NCBI RefSeq assembly: GCF_008801605.1
Contig: NZ_VZPJ01000001.1
Span: forward strand, 372,001 to 436,000
DNA length: 64,000 bases
Direction of reading: 5' to 3'
DNA from: Pseudomonas brassicacearum subsp. brassicacearum
GTDB taxonomy: Bacteria; Pseudomonadota; Gammaproteobacteria; Pseudomonadales; Pseudomonadaceae
In this document: positions 52,687 through 60,909 of the stretch, piece after piece
Layout of the letters: every line of letters begins with the position of its first letter
Numbering within the stretch: the first letter of the stretch is position 1
Notes under the pieces: model-generated
Databases searched by the model: none
What the model was told of the DNA's origin: nothing
Seen by the model: the letters and a program-made list of their open reading frames with translations, nothing else
Made by a program: the position numbers and the translations under genes

Positions 52687-54039
52687 TCACTGGCCTTGAC
52701 GCTGATCGACGATGCGCGCTTCTTTCCAGCTGAACCAACTGCCAAGGTTCACATGCTCGGCCAGATCGCCCACCACCATGACCGTCGCATCGACCCCCAG
52801 CCGTTCGCGCAGGCGCTCCTTGATCAGCAGCACCAGACGCCCACGATCGCCTTCGAAGAAGCGCGACATTTCCAGCTTGGCGATGACGGTGTCGCGATCA
52901 TTGGCGCGACTGAGGATGATCTGGTAACCCAGGCATTGTTCGACGCCTTCAAGCAGCGCCTGCTCGATCTGTGCGGCCGAGAAGGCGCGATCGTTCAGTT
53001 GCACGGCATCCTTCACCCGACCGACGACCTTGACGGTCTGGCGCATCGATTGCGGATAGCCGGGGCGCGACTGGATCGAGACCAGGTCGCCCGTGCGGTA
53101 GCGAATCAACGGCTTGCTGCCAGGGATCAGCATGGTCACGCACAACTCACCGTCGCCGGTGCAGCCCAGGCTCTCCCCGGACTTGGGATCGAGCACCTCG
53201 ATGATGTAGTTGAGGCGATGCGGCACCAACTGGTCGTTGGCGTTGCAGGCCGCGATGATCATCGCTTCCTGGGAGCCATACAGGCTGTTGTAGGCCTGCG
53301 CGCCCCACAGGCTGTAGAGGTTGTTCTTCAATGCAGGGGTGCACAGTTCGCCGCTCATCATGAATGCGCGCAGGGCGAAGTCCTCGCGTGGGTTCAAGCC
53401 TTGGCGCTCGGCTTCCTTGGCCATGGCCAGCAACAGCCCCGGCGCCGATGCGAGCACACCGATCCGCAGGTCCTTGAGCAGTTGCAGTGCCTTGGGCCAG
53501 CCGATCACCGGTGAGTGCGGCCAGATCTTGGCGTTGCACAGGTCGAGCTGGGTGCAGACATCACCCAGGGTGTCACCGAAGGAATGGACCTCGGTAGGTC
53601 CCATGATGCCGACCACGGTCTTTTCGCCCGGGAAATGCTTTTCGATCACGGCCTGGTAGGCCATCGCCAGCTGGCGATTGCTCGCGTAGCTTTCCTTGCG
53701 GTCCCGTGGGCATGGCGTGGCGGGTCCGGTGGTCCCCGTGGTCTCGTAATAGAAGATGCTGTCTTCCAGCGGACCGGACAAGATGTCGAAGCCTGCTTCG
53801 CGCAGATCATCCTTGGTCGTGAATGGCAGGGTGGCGAGGTCATCCAAGGTCAGCGAACGCTCGTCGACCTGGGCAAGGTGCCTGGAGTAGAACGGCGAGG
53901 ACCGCTTCACGTGGCCGACCACTTCCCGCAACTGTGCCTGGTGCCAGGCCGCCAGCTCGGTGTCGCTGAGGACGTCGGTCCAATAGGCATGATGAATCGG
54001 ATCGTACCGCTTCTTGAATGTCTCTAAATGCTCTTTCAT
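52687..54039 (-). CDS. PaaK-like aryl/acyl-CoA (or AMP) ligase of the cluster
   Basis: A 450-residue adenylate-forming enzyme. The phosphate loop is YYETTGTTGPATPCPRD (about residues 97-113), motif A5 reads LYGSQEA, RYRTGDLV is motif A7, and a late Lys is in FSWKEARIVDQR as in phenylacetate-CoA ligase. HLETFKKRYDPIHHAYWTDVLSDTELAAWHQAQLREVVGHVKRSSPFYSRHL is a PaaK-type N-terminus. It is the first gene of the six-gene minus-strand arm, divergent from an anthranilate synthase pair; anthranilate is the obvious candidate substrate, though an aliphatic acid cannot be excluded. Confidence 0.85.
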   Translation of the reverse strand: MKEHLETFKKRYDPIHHAYWTDVLSDTELAAWHQAQLREVVGHVKRSSPFYSRHLAQVDERSLTLDDLATLPFTTKDDLREAGFDILSGPLEDSIFYYETTGTTGPATPCPRDRKESYASNRQLAMAYQAVIEKHFPGEKTVVGIMGPTEVHSFGDTLGDVCTQLDLCNAKIWPHSPVIGWPKALQLLKDLRIGVLASAPGLLLAMAKEAERQGLNPREDFALRAFMMSGELCTPALKNNLYSLWGAQAYNSLYGSQEAMIIAACNANDQLVPHRLNYIIEVLDPKSGESLGCTGDGELCVTMLIPGSKPLIRYRTGDLVSIQSRPGYPQSMRQTVKVVGRVKDAVQLNDRAFSAAQIEQALLEGVEQCLGYQIILSRANDRDTVIAKLEMSRFFEGDRGRLVLLIKERLRERLGVDATVMVVGDLAEHVNLGSWFSWKEARIVDQRQGQ

Positions 54040-54112
54040 TTCAGCCGCTCAGGTTTGATGGGTTACTGGAACTCAACGGCCGCTACGTTAGTAACAGAAC
54101 TTACAAATACCC

Positions 54113-54132
54113 AGCTGCGCTATCTCGCAGTT
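54113..54132. promoter_or_regulatory. lux-box-like 20-bp dyad
   Basis: On the minus strand AACTGCGAGATAGCGCAGCT. It has CTGCG/CGCAG arms and fits NNCT-N12-AGNN, the consensus of LuxR-type binding sites. It lies 74-93 bases upstream of the ligase start, a fitting distance for activation of the minus-strand operon by the LuxR protein encoded at 56828. Confidence 0.55.
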
Positions 54133-54360
54133 GTGCGCGCACGAGTTTCTTGTTAAAAGCACGCGCGGTTACATACGCGTAGGGATAGCTCTTCGCCTCG
54201 TCGACATTCAGAAATGAATGAAATATTAATATTCCCTCAGCAGTTGACAGCCCCAGGGCACGCTGGTAATTTCGCCGCACTGCCAATTATTCCCGCAGTG
54301 CTTAGCCAAGACTGGGATGTCTAAAAATGTACTATCACCTTTCTGCTATCAGTTCCTCCC

Positions 54361-54380
54361 ACAGCTATCCCGACAGCTGT
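54361..54380. promoter_or_regulatory. ACAGCT-N8-AGCTGT palindrome
   Basis: ACAGCTATCCCGACAGCTGT is a perfect 6-8-6 inverted repeat, 20 bases like a lux box but without the CT-N12-AG spacing. It is near the middle of the divergent region and might serve a different regulator or the upstream side of the anthranilate synthase promoter. Confidence 0.45.
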
Positions 54381-54684
54381 TCCCGGGCCATTCTGGCCAT
54401 CTTCAAAAGCAATATCTGGCGTCGCTAATCTAGCGAAGACCGGAGCCTGTCTGCTGCTTGCCAGCAACGTCCTGATCTTTCCCCTCTGAAATCGAAGGCG
54501 CTCGCGCCTTGTGCCCTGCGCAACAATTGGCTGCAATCCATTGCAAGCTTTTTAGTGCGCGCGACATGAACAGCGTCCGCCCCGTCTATTCAGAACATCC
54601 GTCAACACGCATTTAAAGTGCCTGCGCGCTTTATATTCCCGTGGCGCTCTCTTAATCGAGTGTCTGAATCGTTACACCTTGAAT

Positions 54685-56166
54685 ATGGTATTAACCGTGA
54701 ATAAAAATCTAATTGGCGTGAATGTTCTTCGCCGCGAAGAACGTCGACCTACGGATGCACTTGGCATATATGCAAATGCACTGGAACAACTGGGTCGCGA
54801 GTCTGTTTTCATTCTTGAATCACTGTCCGGCCCAAGCCGTGATCGCCGGGCGACGATCATCGGGCTCGAACCGCTTTTCGAAGTGTGTATCAATGAGGGC
54901 CAGGCCCAACTGCGAGGCTGCGCCGCCCTGTGTGAACATCTGTCCGCCAGCCTGCGGCAAGCGGGCATGCAGGTCGACCCGCAACACAAGATCCATCTAC
55001 CCGACAGCGAGTCGGCGTGGAACCTGCTCCGGGCGATCCAGGCAACGTTCCAGCCGGCGGCCAATGCCCCTTCCAGCCTGGCCTTCTTCGGCTATTTCTC
55101 CTACGACTGCGTTCGCCTGATCGAGCGACTTCCCGATCTGGCCAAACAGACCTACGACTACCCGCTCATTGCCCTGTCGGTCTATCAGACCCTGGTTTAT
55201 TTCCACAGCAATGGCATCGTCGAAACCCTGATCAACAACCACGATCTCTGGTCGCCCCGTACGTTGGAGGACTACCCCTTCCTGAGCACAACCCCGGCAG
55301 CCGAGTCGCTGGCTCCGCTACCGTACCCCGAGGGCTTCGAGGAAGAGCGCACGGTGACCCCGGAGCAATTCGTCGAGCGTGTCGAAGTGGCGATGGAGCA
55401 CATCCGCGCCGGCGACGTCTACCAGATCCAGCTCGGCCATGAGATTCGCATCCGCTCGCAGGTTTCACCGTTCGATGTGTACCAGAACCTGCGCCTGCGC
55501 AACCCTTCCCCTTACATGTACCTGGCTCACGTAGGTGGTATCGACCTGATCGGCGCCAGCCCCGAGCTGTTCGTCAGGATCAAGGACGACTTGATCGAGA
55601 TGCGCCCGATCGCCGGCACCGTGGGCAAGAAGCCTGGCGTCGATCCAACTCAGTTGGTCCTGGAGCTGACCCGCTCCGAGAAGGAGCGCGCCGAACACCT
55701 GATGCTCATCGACCTGTGTCGCAACGATATCGGTCGCGTGTGCCAGGCGGGTTCGCTGGAGGTCGATGAGTTCATGCTGGTGGAAGAGTATTCGCACCTC
55801 TACCACATGGTGTCGAACGTTCGCGGCTTGCTGCGCCCAGGCCTGGATGCCTACGACGTGATCAAGGCTTCGTTCCCCGCAGGCACCATGTCCGGCGCGC
55901 CCAAGGTCAGGGCGATGGAGCTGATCGAGGGAATGGAGAGCAACCGCCGGGGCATTTATGCCGGGGCCCTTGGCCTGGTCGGTTTCGATGGCAGCGTCAA
56001 CACCGCATTGTGCATTCGCTCGACGGTCTTCGACGAGGGCACGTACCACTTGCGTGCATCCGCCGGGGTGGTAGCCGATTCGGTGCCAGAGCTTGAGTGG
56101 AAAGAGACGCTGTACAAGATGGGTTCCGTTTACCGGGCAGTGACCGGCCAGGAGATCGCACTGTGA
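54685..56166 (+). CDS. trpE: Anthranilate synthase component I (dedicated TrpE/PhnA-type paralogue)
   Basis: A 493-residue chorismate-using enzyme. MRPIAGTVGKKPG near residue 310 has the Ala of anthranilate synthases (aminodeoxychorismate synthases have Lys there). LTRSEKERAEHLMLIDLCRNDIGRV, FPAGTMSGAPKVRAMELIEGME and SAGVVADSVPELEWKET complete the chorismate site. The N-terminal FILESLSG resembles the LLES tryptophan-feedback motif. ATG at 54685, a TTG at 54679 or GTG at 54697 could be used; no strong ribosome site is seen. It overlaps component II by 4 bases, with no trpD or trpC nearby, as for phnAB in quinolone signalling. Confidence 0.9.
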   Translation: MVLTVNKNLIGVNVLRREERRPTDALGIYANALEQLGRESVFILESLSGPSRDRRATIIGLEPLFEVCINEGQAQLRGCAALCEHLSASLRQAGMQVDPQHKIHLPDSESAWNLLRAIQATFQPAANAPSSLAFFGYFSYDCVRLIERLPDLAKQTYDYPLIALSVYQTLVYFHSNGIVETLINNHDLWSPRTLEDYPFLSTTPAAESLAPLPYPEGFEEERTVTPEQFVERVEVAMEHIRAGDVYQIQLGHEIRIRSQVSPFDVYQNLRLRNPSPYMYLAHVGGIDLIGASPELFVRIKDDLIEMRPIAGTVGKKPGVDPTQLVLELTRSEKERAEHLMLIDLCRNDIGRVCQAGSLEVDEFMLVEEYSHLYHMVSNVRGLLRPGLDAYDVIKASFPAGTMSGAPKVRAMELIEGMESNRRGIYAGALGLVGFDGSVNTALCIRSTVFDEGTYHLRASAGVVADSVPELEWKETLYKMGSVYRAVTGQEIAL

Positions 56167-56747
56167 AAGTATTCTTGATCGACGCCTATGACAGCTTCGT
56201 CTTCATCATCAGCCAGTACCTGGAACAACTGGGGCTGGAAACCCATGTCGAGCGCCACGACGTACCGGACCTCATCCAGCGCATTGAAGCGTTCTCGCCG
56301 GATTTCTGCGTGCTGGGCCCTGGGCCTGGGCATCCGGCCGACGTGGGCTACATCGAAGTGATCAGGCACTTTCAGGGGCGCCTGCCGCTGTTGGGTGTGT
56401 GCCTGGGTCACCAGGCCATCGGCCTGGCCTTCGGTGCCCAGGTTTGCCGGGCCCCACACGTGATGCACGGCAAGGTGAGCACGATCGAGAACGATGGCAA
56501 GGGCGTCTATGACCACACCCAGGCACATGCGATTCGGGCGACCCGCTACCACTCGTTGATGATCAGCGAGCAGCCGCTACCCGACTGCCTGGAGATCACG
56601 TCCAGATCCACGGACGACGGCTATGTCATGGGCGTGCGCCATCGCCACCTGCCGGTGGAGGGCGTGCAGTTCCACCCTGAAAGCATCCTCACCGAAAACG
56701 GCCTGGACCTGTTCCGCAGTTTCATCCGGTGTCACGTGCACAAGTGA
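56163..56747 (+). CDS. trpG: Anthranilate synthase component II (glutamine amidotransferase)
   Basis: A 194-residue class I glutamine amidotransferase. The catalytic triad is Cys80 in LLGVCLGHQAIG, with His171 and Glu173 in GVQFHPESILTE; LGPGPGHPAD is the oxyanion loop. It feeds ammonia to component I, giving anthranilate, glutamate and pyruvate. GTG/ATG coupling: the start overlaps the component I stop by 4 bases. The sequence is distinct in places from primary-metabolism TrpG (for example SFVFIISQYLEQLG for SFTYNLVQ-type), which supports a dedicated copy. Confidence 0.9.
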   Translation: MKVFLIDAYDSFVFIISQYLEQLGLETHVERHDVPDLIQRIEAFSPDFCVLGPGPGHPADVGYIEVIRHFQGRLPLLGVCLGHQAIGLAFGAQVCRAPHVMHGKVSTIENDGKGVYDHTQAHAIRATRYHSLMISEQPLPDCLEITSRSTDDGYVMGVRHRHLPVEGVQFHPESILTENGLDLFRSFIRCHVHK

Positions 56748-56754
56748 TCCTCCC

Positions 56755-56776
56755 GGAAGGGGCATGCGCCCCTTCC
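56755..56776 (+). terminator. Terminator after the anthranilate synthase genes
   Basis: GGAAGGGGC (56755-56763), loop ATGC, GCCCCTTCC (56768-56776), followed by TTCC. It starts 8 bases after the component II stop. It would separate, at least partly, the synthase genes from luxR. Confidence 0.7.
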
Positions 56777-56827
56777 TTCCCCGTACTGCGACTGCTTCAT
56801 TCCTGCTACAACTAGAGCGATCCGTTT

Positions 56828-57646
56828 ATGGACAAACACCACTCCCCCGCCTGCGGCCGGACCCAGGCCGAGCGTGCCGCTACGCTGACCGCCTTCACGA
56901 GCCTCGCCAAGGATGCCAACCGTTGCGATTGGGAGCGCCTGCTGAACAAAGTGCTGCGCCAACTCGGCTTCGGCAGCTACCTCATCAGCCTGGGGCCGGT
57001 AGCGCCGAGGGATACCGACCCTCTGGCCGGCCTCATCACCACCTTTCCCAAACGCTGGCTGGAACACTACCGCTGTGACGGGCTGATCGAGATCGACCCG
57101 ATACTCAGGCACTGTCGACGCGAACTGGTGCCGCTTTTCTGGGACAGCGAGCGACGGCGCGCCCGGGGACGCTCCCGGCACTTCTGGGAGCAACGCGAGC
57201 AACACGGCCTGCGCAGCGGCGTGAGTATCCCGCTGCGCTACGAAATGCTCAGGGGAACACTGAGCGTGGCCTTCGACGACACACAGATCACCGAACAAAA
57301 GGGTTTTTCCAACCCCGCCGTTTACCAACTGTTCATGCTCATCCCCTACCTGCTCGCCGGGATACGACATCAGTTGCAGCGGCCTGCCCAACCGCGCCAG
57401 GACCTGACGCCCAAGGAAATGGACTGCCTGTACTGGGCCAGCGAAGGCAAGACCACTTGGGAGATCAGCCACATCCTGACCTGCTCCGAACGCACCATCG
57501 ACTTCCACCTGCTCAATGCCCGACGCAAGCTGGGTTCGGTAAGCCGCCAGCAGGCCGTCAGTGCCGCGGTGGCCTGTGGGCTGGTCATGCCGACCGCTGG
57601 AAGCGTGCACGATAGCGACCGGGGCTTTCGCCGGTCCATTTCTTGA
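56828..57646 (+). CDS. Quorum-type LuxR regulator without a classical LuxI neighbour
   Basis: A 272-residue regulator. The autoinducer-binding domain keeps the landmark residues of acyl-homoserine-lactone receptors: Trp77 and Tyr81 (RWLEHY), Asp90-Pro91 (IDPI), Trp105 (PLFWD) and a Gly near 127-131 (HGLRSGVSIPL). The C-terminal LuxR helix-turn-helix is LTPKEMDCLYWASEGKTTWEISHILTCSERTIDFHLLNARRKLG. It ends the plus-strand arm of the anthranilate cluster. With no canonical luxI gene in the window, its ligand may be the cluster product or a signal made elsewhere. The 3' end overlaps the convergent araC-type gene by 62 bases. Confidence 0.88.
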   Translation: MDKHHSPACGRTQAERAATLTAFTSLAKDANRCDWERLLNKVLRQLGFGSYLISLGPVAPRDTDPLAGLITTFPKRWLEHYRCDGLIEIDPILRHCRRELVPLFWDSERRRARGRSRHFWEQREQHGLRSGVSIPLRYEMLRGTLSVAFDDTQITEQKGFSNPAVYQLFMLIPYLLAGIRHQLQRPAQPRQDLTPKEMDCLYWASEGKTTWEISHILTCSERTIDFHLLNARRKLGSVSRQQAVSAAVACGLVMPTAGSVHDSDRGFRRSIS

Positions 57647-58598
57647 AGGCACGATGGAAGGCGCTGGGCTCCTGAAAGCCGGTCTGTTCGGCAATGTCAC
57701 TGATGCTGTTGCCAGTCTGGCGCAGCAGCTCGACGGCCAGCCCACGGCGGACCTCGTCCTTGATTTCCTGGAACGAACTTCCTTCACGCTCCAGGCGTCG
57801 ACGCAAGGTGCTGGGGCTCATCCGCAAGTCACTGGCAAAGGCTTCCAGGGTCGGCCACTGGCTGTAATGGCTGTGGCGCAGGCACTGATGAAGCCGCGTA
57901 GCCAGGCCATGCTGATTGCGAAAACGGATTACCAGCCATTGCGGCGCACTGCGCAGAAATACCTTGAGGGAGGCCAGGTCCTGGACGACTGGCAAGCGCA
58001 GGTAGCGGCTGGCGAATTCGATTTCCGTGCGCTCGGCGCCAAAGCTCAGGTTGGGCCCCCAGAGCAGCGCATCGTCGCTGAGGGCCAGGCGCGACTGACG
58101 AAAGTCCGCGCGATCGATGGGAATACGCCGCCCGCCCAGCCAACACAGCAGGCTGATCATCAGCACAAGGAAGGTTTCCTCACCAAAACGGCGGGCATCC
58201 GGATCCGCCGAGCACGTCTGCAGACTGATCACCGCCCGCTTGCCGCGCACACTGAGGCTGCCGCGAAAGTCCCTCAGGAACAACCCGAAGTTACCCAGGC
58301 ACTGGCGCAAGGCCTTGCCCAGGTCGGGTTCCTGAATCAATCCCCGACAAATCAGGGCAAAACTGCCGACCGGCATGCCGTGGGAATCCAGCTGGAAGAA
58401 CTCGTCCTGTAGTTCGCGAATCTGGATCAGCCACAAAGCAGCAAAAGCGCTCGCTGAAACCCGGGCCTCAGGCTGCCCCAGCAACGCCGGGTCGATGCCG
58501 GCCTCGGCCAGTATCGCCGCCAGCCGTTGAGGCTGGTCCCGCAACGCGTGGATCATGGTGTGCACGAAGTAGACCGCGACCGAATCCTTTTCCCGCAT
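57585..58598 (-). CDS. AraC family transcriptional regulator
   Basis: A 337-residue regulator of the OruR/ArgR-like class with an arabinose-type binding region of about 220 residues. A double helix-turn-helix follows (EAFASDLRMSPSTLRRRLEREGSSFQEIKDEVRRGLAVELLRQTGNSISDIAEQTGFQEPSAFHRAFKKWTGESPGRYR). It is divergent from the 3-hydroxyacyl-CoA dehydrogenase gene 203 bases away, which is its probable target. Its 3' end overlaps the luxR gene tail-to-tail. Confidence 0.9.
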   Translation of the reverse strand: MREKDSVAVYFVHTMIHALRDQPQRLAAILAEAGIDPALLGQPEARVSASAFAALWLIQIRELQDEFFQLDSHGMPVGSFALICRGLIQEPDLGKALRQCLGNFGLFLRDFRGSLSVRGKRAVISLQTCSADPDARRFGEETFLVLMISLLCWLGGRRIPIDRADFRQSRLALSDDALLWGPNLSFGAERTEIEFASRYLRLPVVQDLASLKVFLRSAPQWLVIRFRNQHGLATRLHQCLRHSHYSQWPTLEAFASDLRMSPSTLRRRLEREGSSFQEIKDEVRRGLAVELLRQTGNSISDIAEQTGFQEPSAFHRAFKKWTGESPGRYRARFQRSA

Positions 58599-58801
58599 AA
58601 ACCCAGTTTCCCCACTTCCCGGATGGCAAAAAACGCCAGCATCGCTGAGCAGTTATGGCATAGGCCCACCCAACGGCGGCCTCTAGACTGGCGGCATTAA
58701 GGGGCACGGCACACCATCTGTCGAGCCCCCTCCAGCGGACCGCGTCCAGGGCCAGCCAGTGGCTGCTCGCTGGGGCGCGCAAAAAAAGGGAAACACCCCA
58801 C

Positions 58802-59653
58802 ATGCATCTGCAGACAATCGGCGTGATCGGCGCCGGCACCATGGGCAACGGCATAGCACAGGTTTGCGCCCTGGCCGGTTTCGAAGTGACCTTGCTGGAC
58901 ATTTCCGCCAGCGCCCTGGAAAAAGCCCTGGCCAACGTGGCCAAGAACCTCGATCGGCAAATCGCCAAGCAGACCCTGAGCCAAGCGCAGAAACATCTCG
59001 CCCTGGACAAGATCCGCACCAGCACCGACTACGCCAGCCTGGCCGATGCACAACTGGTGATCGAAGCCGCCACCGAGAACCTCGAGCTGAAACTGCGACT
59101 GCTGCAACAGGTCGCCACTCAAGTCAGCAGCGACTGCGTGATCGCGTCCAACACCTCCTCCCTATCGATTACTCAACTGGCTGCCGGCGTCAGTCATCCA
59201 GAACGTTTTATCGGCCTGCACTTCTTCAACCCGGTGCCGGTAATGGGCCTGATCGAGGTGATTCGTGGCCTGCAGACTCACGACGCAACCCACGCCATGG
59301 CCCTGGAAATGGCCCGACGGCTGGGCAAGACCGCGATCACCGCCGGGAACCGTCCGGGCTTCGTAGTCAACCGGATCCTGGTGCCGATGATCAACGAAGC
59401 CATCCTGGTCTTCCAGGAAGGCCTGGCCAGCGCCGAAGATATCGACGCGGGCATGCGCCTGGGCTGCAACCAGCCCATCGGACCGCTGGCCCTGGCGGAC
59501 CTGATCGGCCTGGACACCTTGCTGGCAATCCTGGAGGCGTTCTACGAAGGCTTCAACGACAGCAAATATCGCCCGGCTCCATTGCTCAAGGAAATGGTCG
59601 CCGCCGGCTATCTGGGACGCAAGTCCGGGCGGGGTTTCCATGCCTATGGCTGA
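58802..59653 (+). CDS. 3-hydroxybutyryl-CoA dehydrogenase family enzyme
   Basis: A 283-residue NAD-dependent dehydrogenase starting MHLQTIGVIGAGTMGNGIAQVCALAGFEVTLLD (Rossmann GxGxxG). SNTSSLSITQLAAGVSHPERFIGLHFFNPVPVMGLIEVI contains the catalytic His and the HFFNP substrate motif, and NRPGFVVNRILVPMINEAI begins the C-terminal helical domain. It interconverts 3-hydroxyacyl-CoA and 3-oxoacyl-CoA, probably for short chains. Its stop overlaps a TetR gene by 14 bases and an AraC regulator is divergent, so it has two candidate controllers. Confidence 0.92.
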   Translation: MHLQTIGVIGAGTMGNGIAQVCALAGFEVTLLDISASALEKALANVAKNLDRQIAKQTLSQAQKHLALDKIRTSTDYASLADAQLVIEAATENLELKLRLLQQVATQVSSDCVIASNTSSLSITQLAAGVSHPERFIGLHFFNPVPVMGLIEVIRGLQTHDATHAMALEMARRLGKTAITAGNRPGFVVNRILVPMINEAILVFQEGLASAEDIDAGMRLGCNQPIGPLALADLIGLDTLLAILEAFYEGFNDSKYRPAPLLKEMVAAGYLGRKSGRGFHAYG

Positions 59654-60260
59654 GCGCTGCTCGCGCTTCGCCGAGAGCCGGGACAAGGCCCTGGAGCTGT
59701 TCGCCAACAAGGGCTTCGGCCAGGTTGGCATGCGGGAGCTGGCAAGCCACCTGGGGTTGACACCTGGCTCGCTGTATCACCATTACCCAAGCAAGCAGCA
59801 CCTGCTGGCCGATCTGATCGAGGAGTTTTTCGAGGAGCTGTTGGCCACCCTCGGGCGCATTGAACAGCAACCCCGGGACAAGCGCGGCAACCTGCAACGG
59901 TTGATCCGCGCCCACCTCAAGCTGCACCGGGAGATGCCCTGGCATTTTCGCCTGGTGGAGCGCGACAGCGGTTGTCTCAATGTCGAGCAGCAACTGCGAG
60001 TACGGTATTTACGCGAACACTACGAACGGCGGCTGTTGCTGATGCTGGGCCCTGCTCGGCGTCTCCCCTCTCAAGCGTTAGCCGCTGCCGGCCACGCCAT
60101 TGCCACCCTGCTCAACAGCGCGCCCAGTTGGCTGGCGCACCAGCCTCTGGAGCAACACGAGCACGATGAGTTGCTGGAGAGCCTGCTCGCTGGGGCCATA
60201 GAACGGGTATTGGCTTCCAAAGTCGCAGCCGAAGCAACGTTGTCTGTCACCACGGCTTGA
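59640..60260 (+). CDS. TetR family transcriptional regulator
   Basis: A 206-residue regulator. The N-terminal domain SRDKALELFANKGFGQVGMRELASHLGLTPGSLYHHYPSKQHLLADLIEEFFEELL is the TetR helix-turn-helix with the GSLYHHYPSKQ recognition end. The C-terminal helical domain would bind the effector, perhaps an acyl-CoA given coupling to the dehydrogenase gene through a 14-base overlap. The ATG at 59640 lacks a clear ribosome site of its own, in keeping with coupled translation. Confidence 0.9.
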   Translation: MPMAERCSRFAESRDKALELFANKGFGQVGMRELASHLGLTPGSLYHHYPSKQHLLADLIEEFFEELLATLGRIEQQPRDKRGNLQRLIRAHLKLHREMPWHFRLVERDSGCLNVEQQLRVRYLREHYERRLLLMLGPARRLPSQALAAAGHAIATLLNSAPSWLAHQPLEQHEHDELLESLLAGAIERVLASKVAAEATLSVTTA

Positions 60261-60269
60261 GCCAAGCCC

Positions 60270-60905
60270 TCAGCGCAACTGCAACGGGTCGACCAGGCCA
60301 GCGACAATCGCCATGCCCACCAGCTGCGGCAAGTTCTCGGCCTCCATGCGCTTCATGACACGGGAACGATAGAGGTCGATGGTCCTGACATTGACCCCAA
60401 GCTGCTCGGCGATTTCCCGGTTGGTGTAGCCCTGGACCAGAGGCAGCAACACGTCATTTTCCCTCGGGGTCAAGCTCTGGAGCCGGGCCTGCACCCGCGC
60501 CAGGCCTACGCTGACGGTCTGGCTGTCGTCGGCCAGGCTCAAGGCCTGTTGCACGCTGTCGAGCAGCAACTGTTCGTTGTAGGGCTTTTCGATGAAATCA
60601 TGGGCCCCGGCCTTGAACGCCCGCACCACAATCGGCACATCGGCATGCCCACTGACGAAGATTACCGGCAGGCGCAGCCCACGGTTGCGCATCTCTTCCT
60701 GCACGTTGAGCCCCCCCATGCCTGGCATGCGCACGTCCAGCAGCACGCAACCATTGAGCGGGTTGTCGCAGGCCTCGAGAAATTCCCGGCCACTGGTGAA
60801 CGAGAGGGCCTTGAGGCCCACGGACTCCAGCAGCCAGACCGTCGAGTCGAGCATGCCTTGGTCATCGTCGACCACATACACCACCTGCTCCGCCACATTC
60901 ACCAT
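60270..60905 (-). CDS. FixJ/NarL-type response regulator
   Basis: A 211-residue regulator starting MVNVAEQVVYVVDDDQGMLDSTVWLLESVGL. The receiver has the DDD pocket, phosphoacceptor Asp in CVLLDVRMPGMGG and KP (FIEKPY). The LuxR-type output domain is LTPRENDVLLPLVQGYTNREIAEQLGVNVRTIDLYRSRVMKRM. Its start is 4 bases after the kinase stop, so the two form an operon. The likely target is the divergent acyl-CoA synthetase gene at 63434. Confidence 0.93.
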   Translation of the reverse strand: MVNVAEQVVYVVDDDQGMLDSTVWLLESVGLKALSFTSGREFLEACDNPLNGCVLLDVRMPGMGGLNVQEEMRNRGLRLPVIFVSGHADVPIVVRAFKAGAHDFIEKPYNEQLLLDSVQQALSLADDSQTVSVGLARVQARLQSLTPRENDVLLPLVQGYTNREIAEQLGVNVRTIDLYRSRVMKRMEAENLPQLVGMAIVAGLVDPLQLR

Positions 60906-60909
60906 TGCC

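Larger units (their letters stand above)
54040..54678. other. 640-bp divergent control region of the unrecognised cluster
   Basis: No convincing gene is present; a 61-codon minus-strand frame at 54101-54286 has no family look. The region is less GC-rich than its surroundings and dense in dyads: GTTACT...AGTAAC (54062-54095), the lux-box-like 20-mer at 54113, ACAGCT-N8-AGCTGT (54361-54380), GGCCA-TTC-TGGCC (54386-54398), TCGCTA-ATC-TAGCGA (54422-54436) and TGCTG-N5-CAGCA (54452-54466). It must hold the promoters of both arms and possibly an untranslated leader for the anthranilate synthase gene. Confidence 0.6.

Noticed and set aside
54101..54286. 61-codon minus-strand frame upstream of the ligase gene
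   Set aside because: No recognisable family, no clear ribosome site, and it overlaps the lux-box-like dyad; more likely part of the control region.
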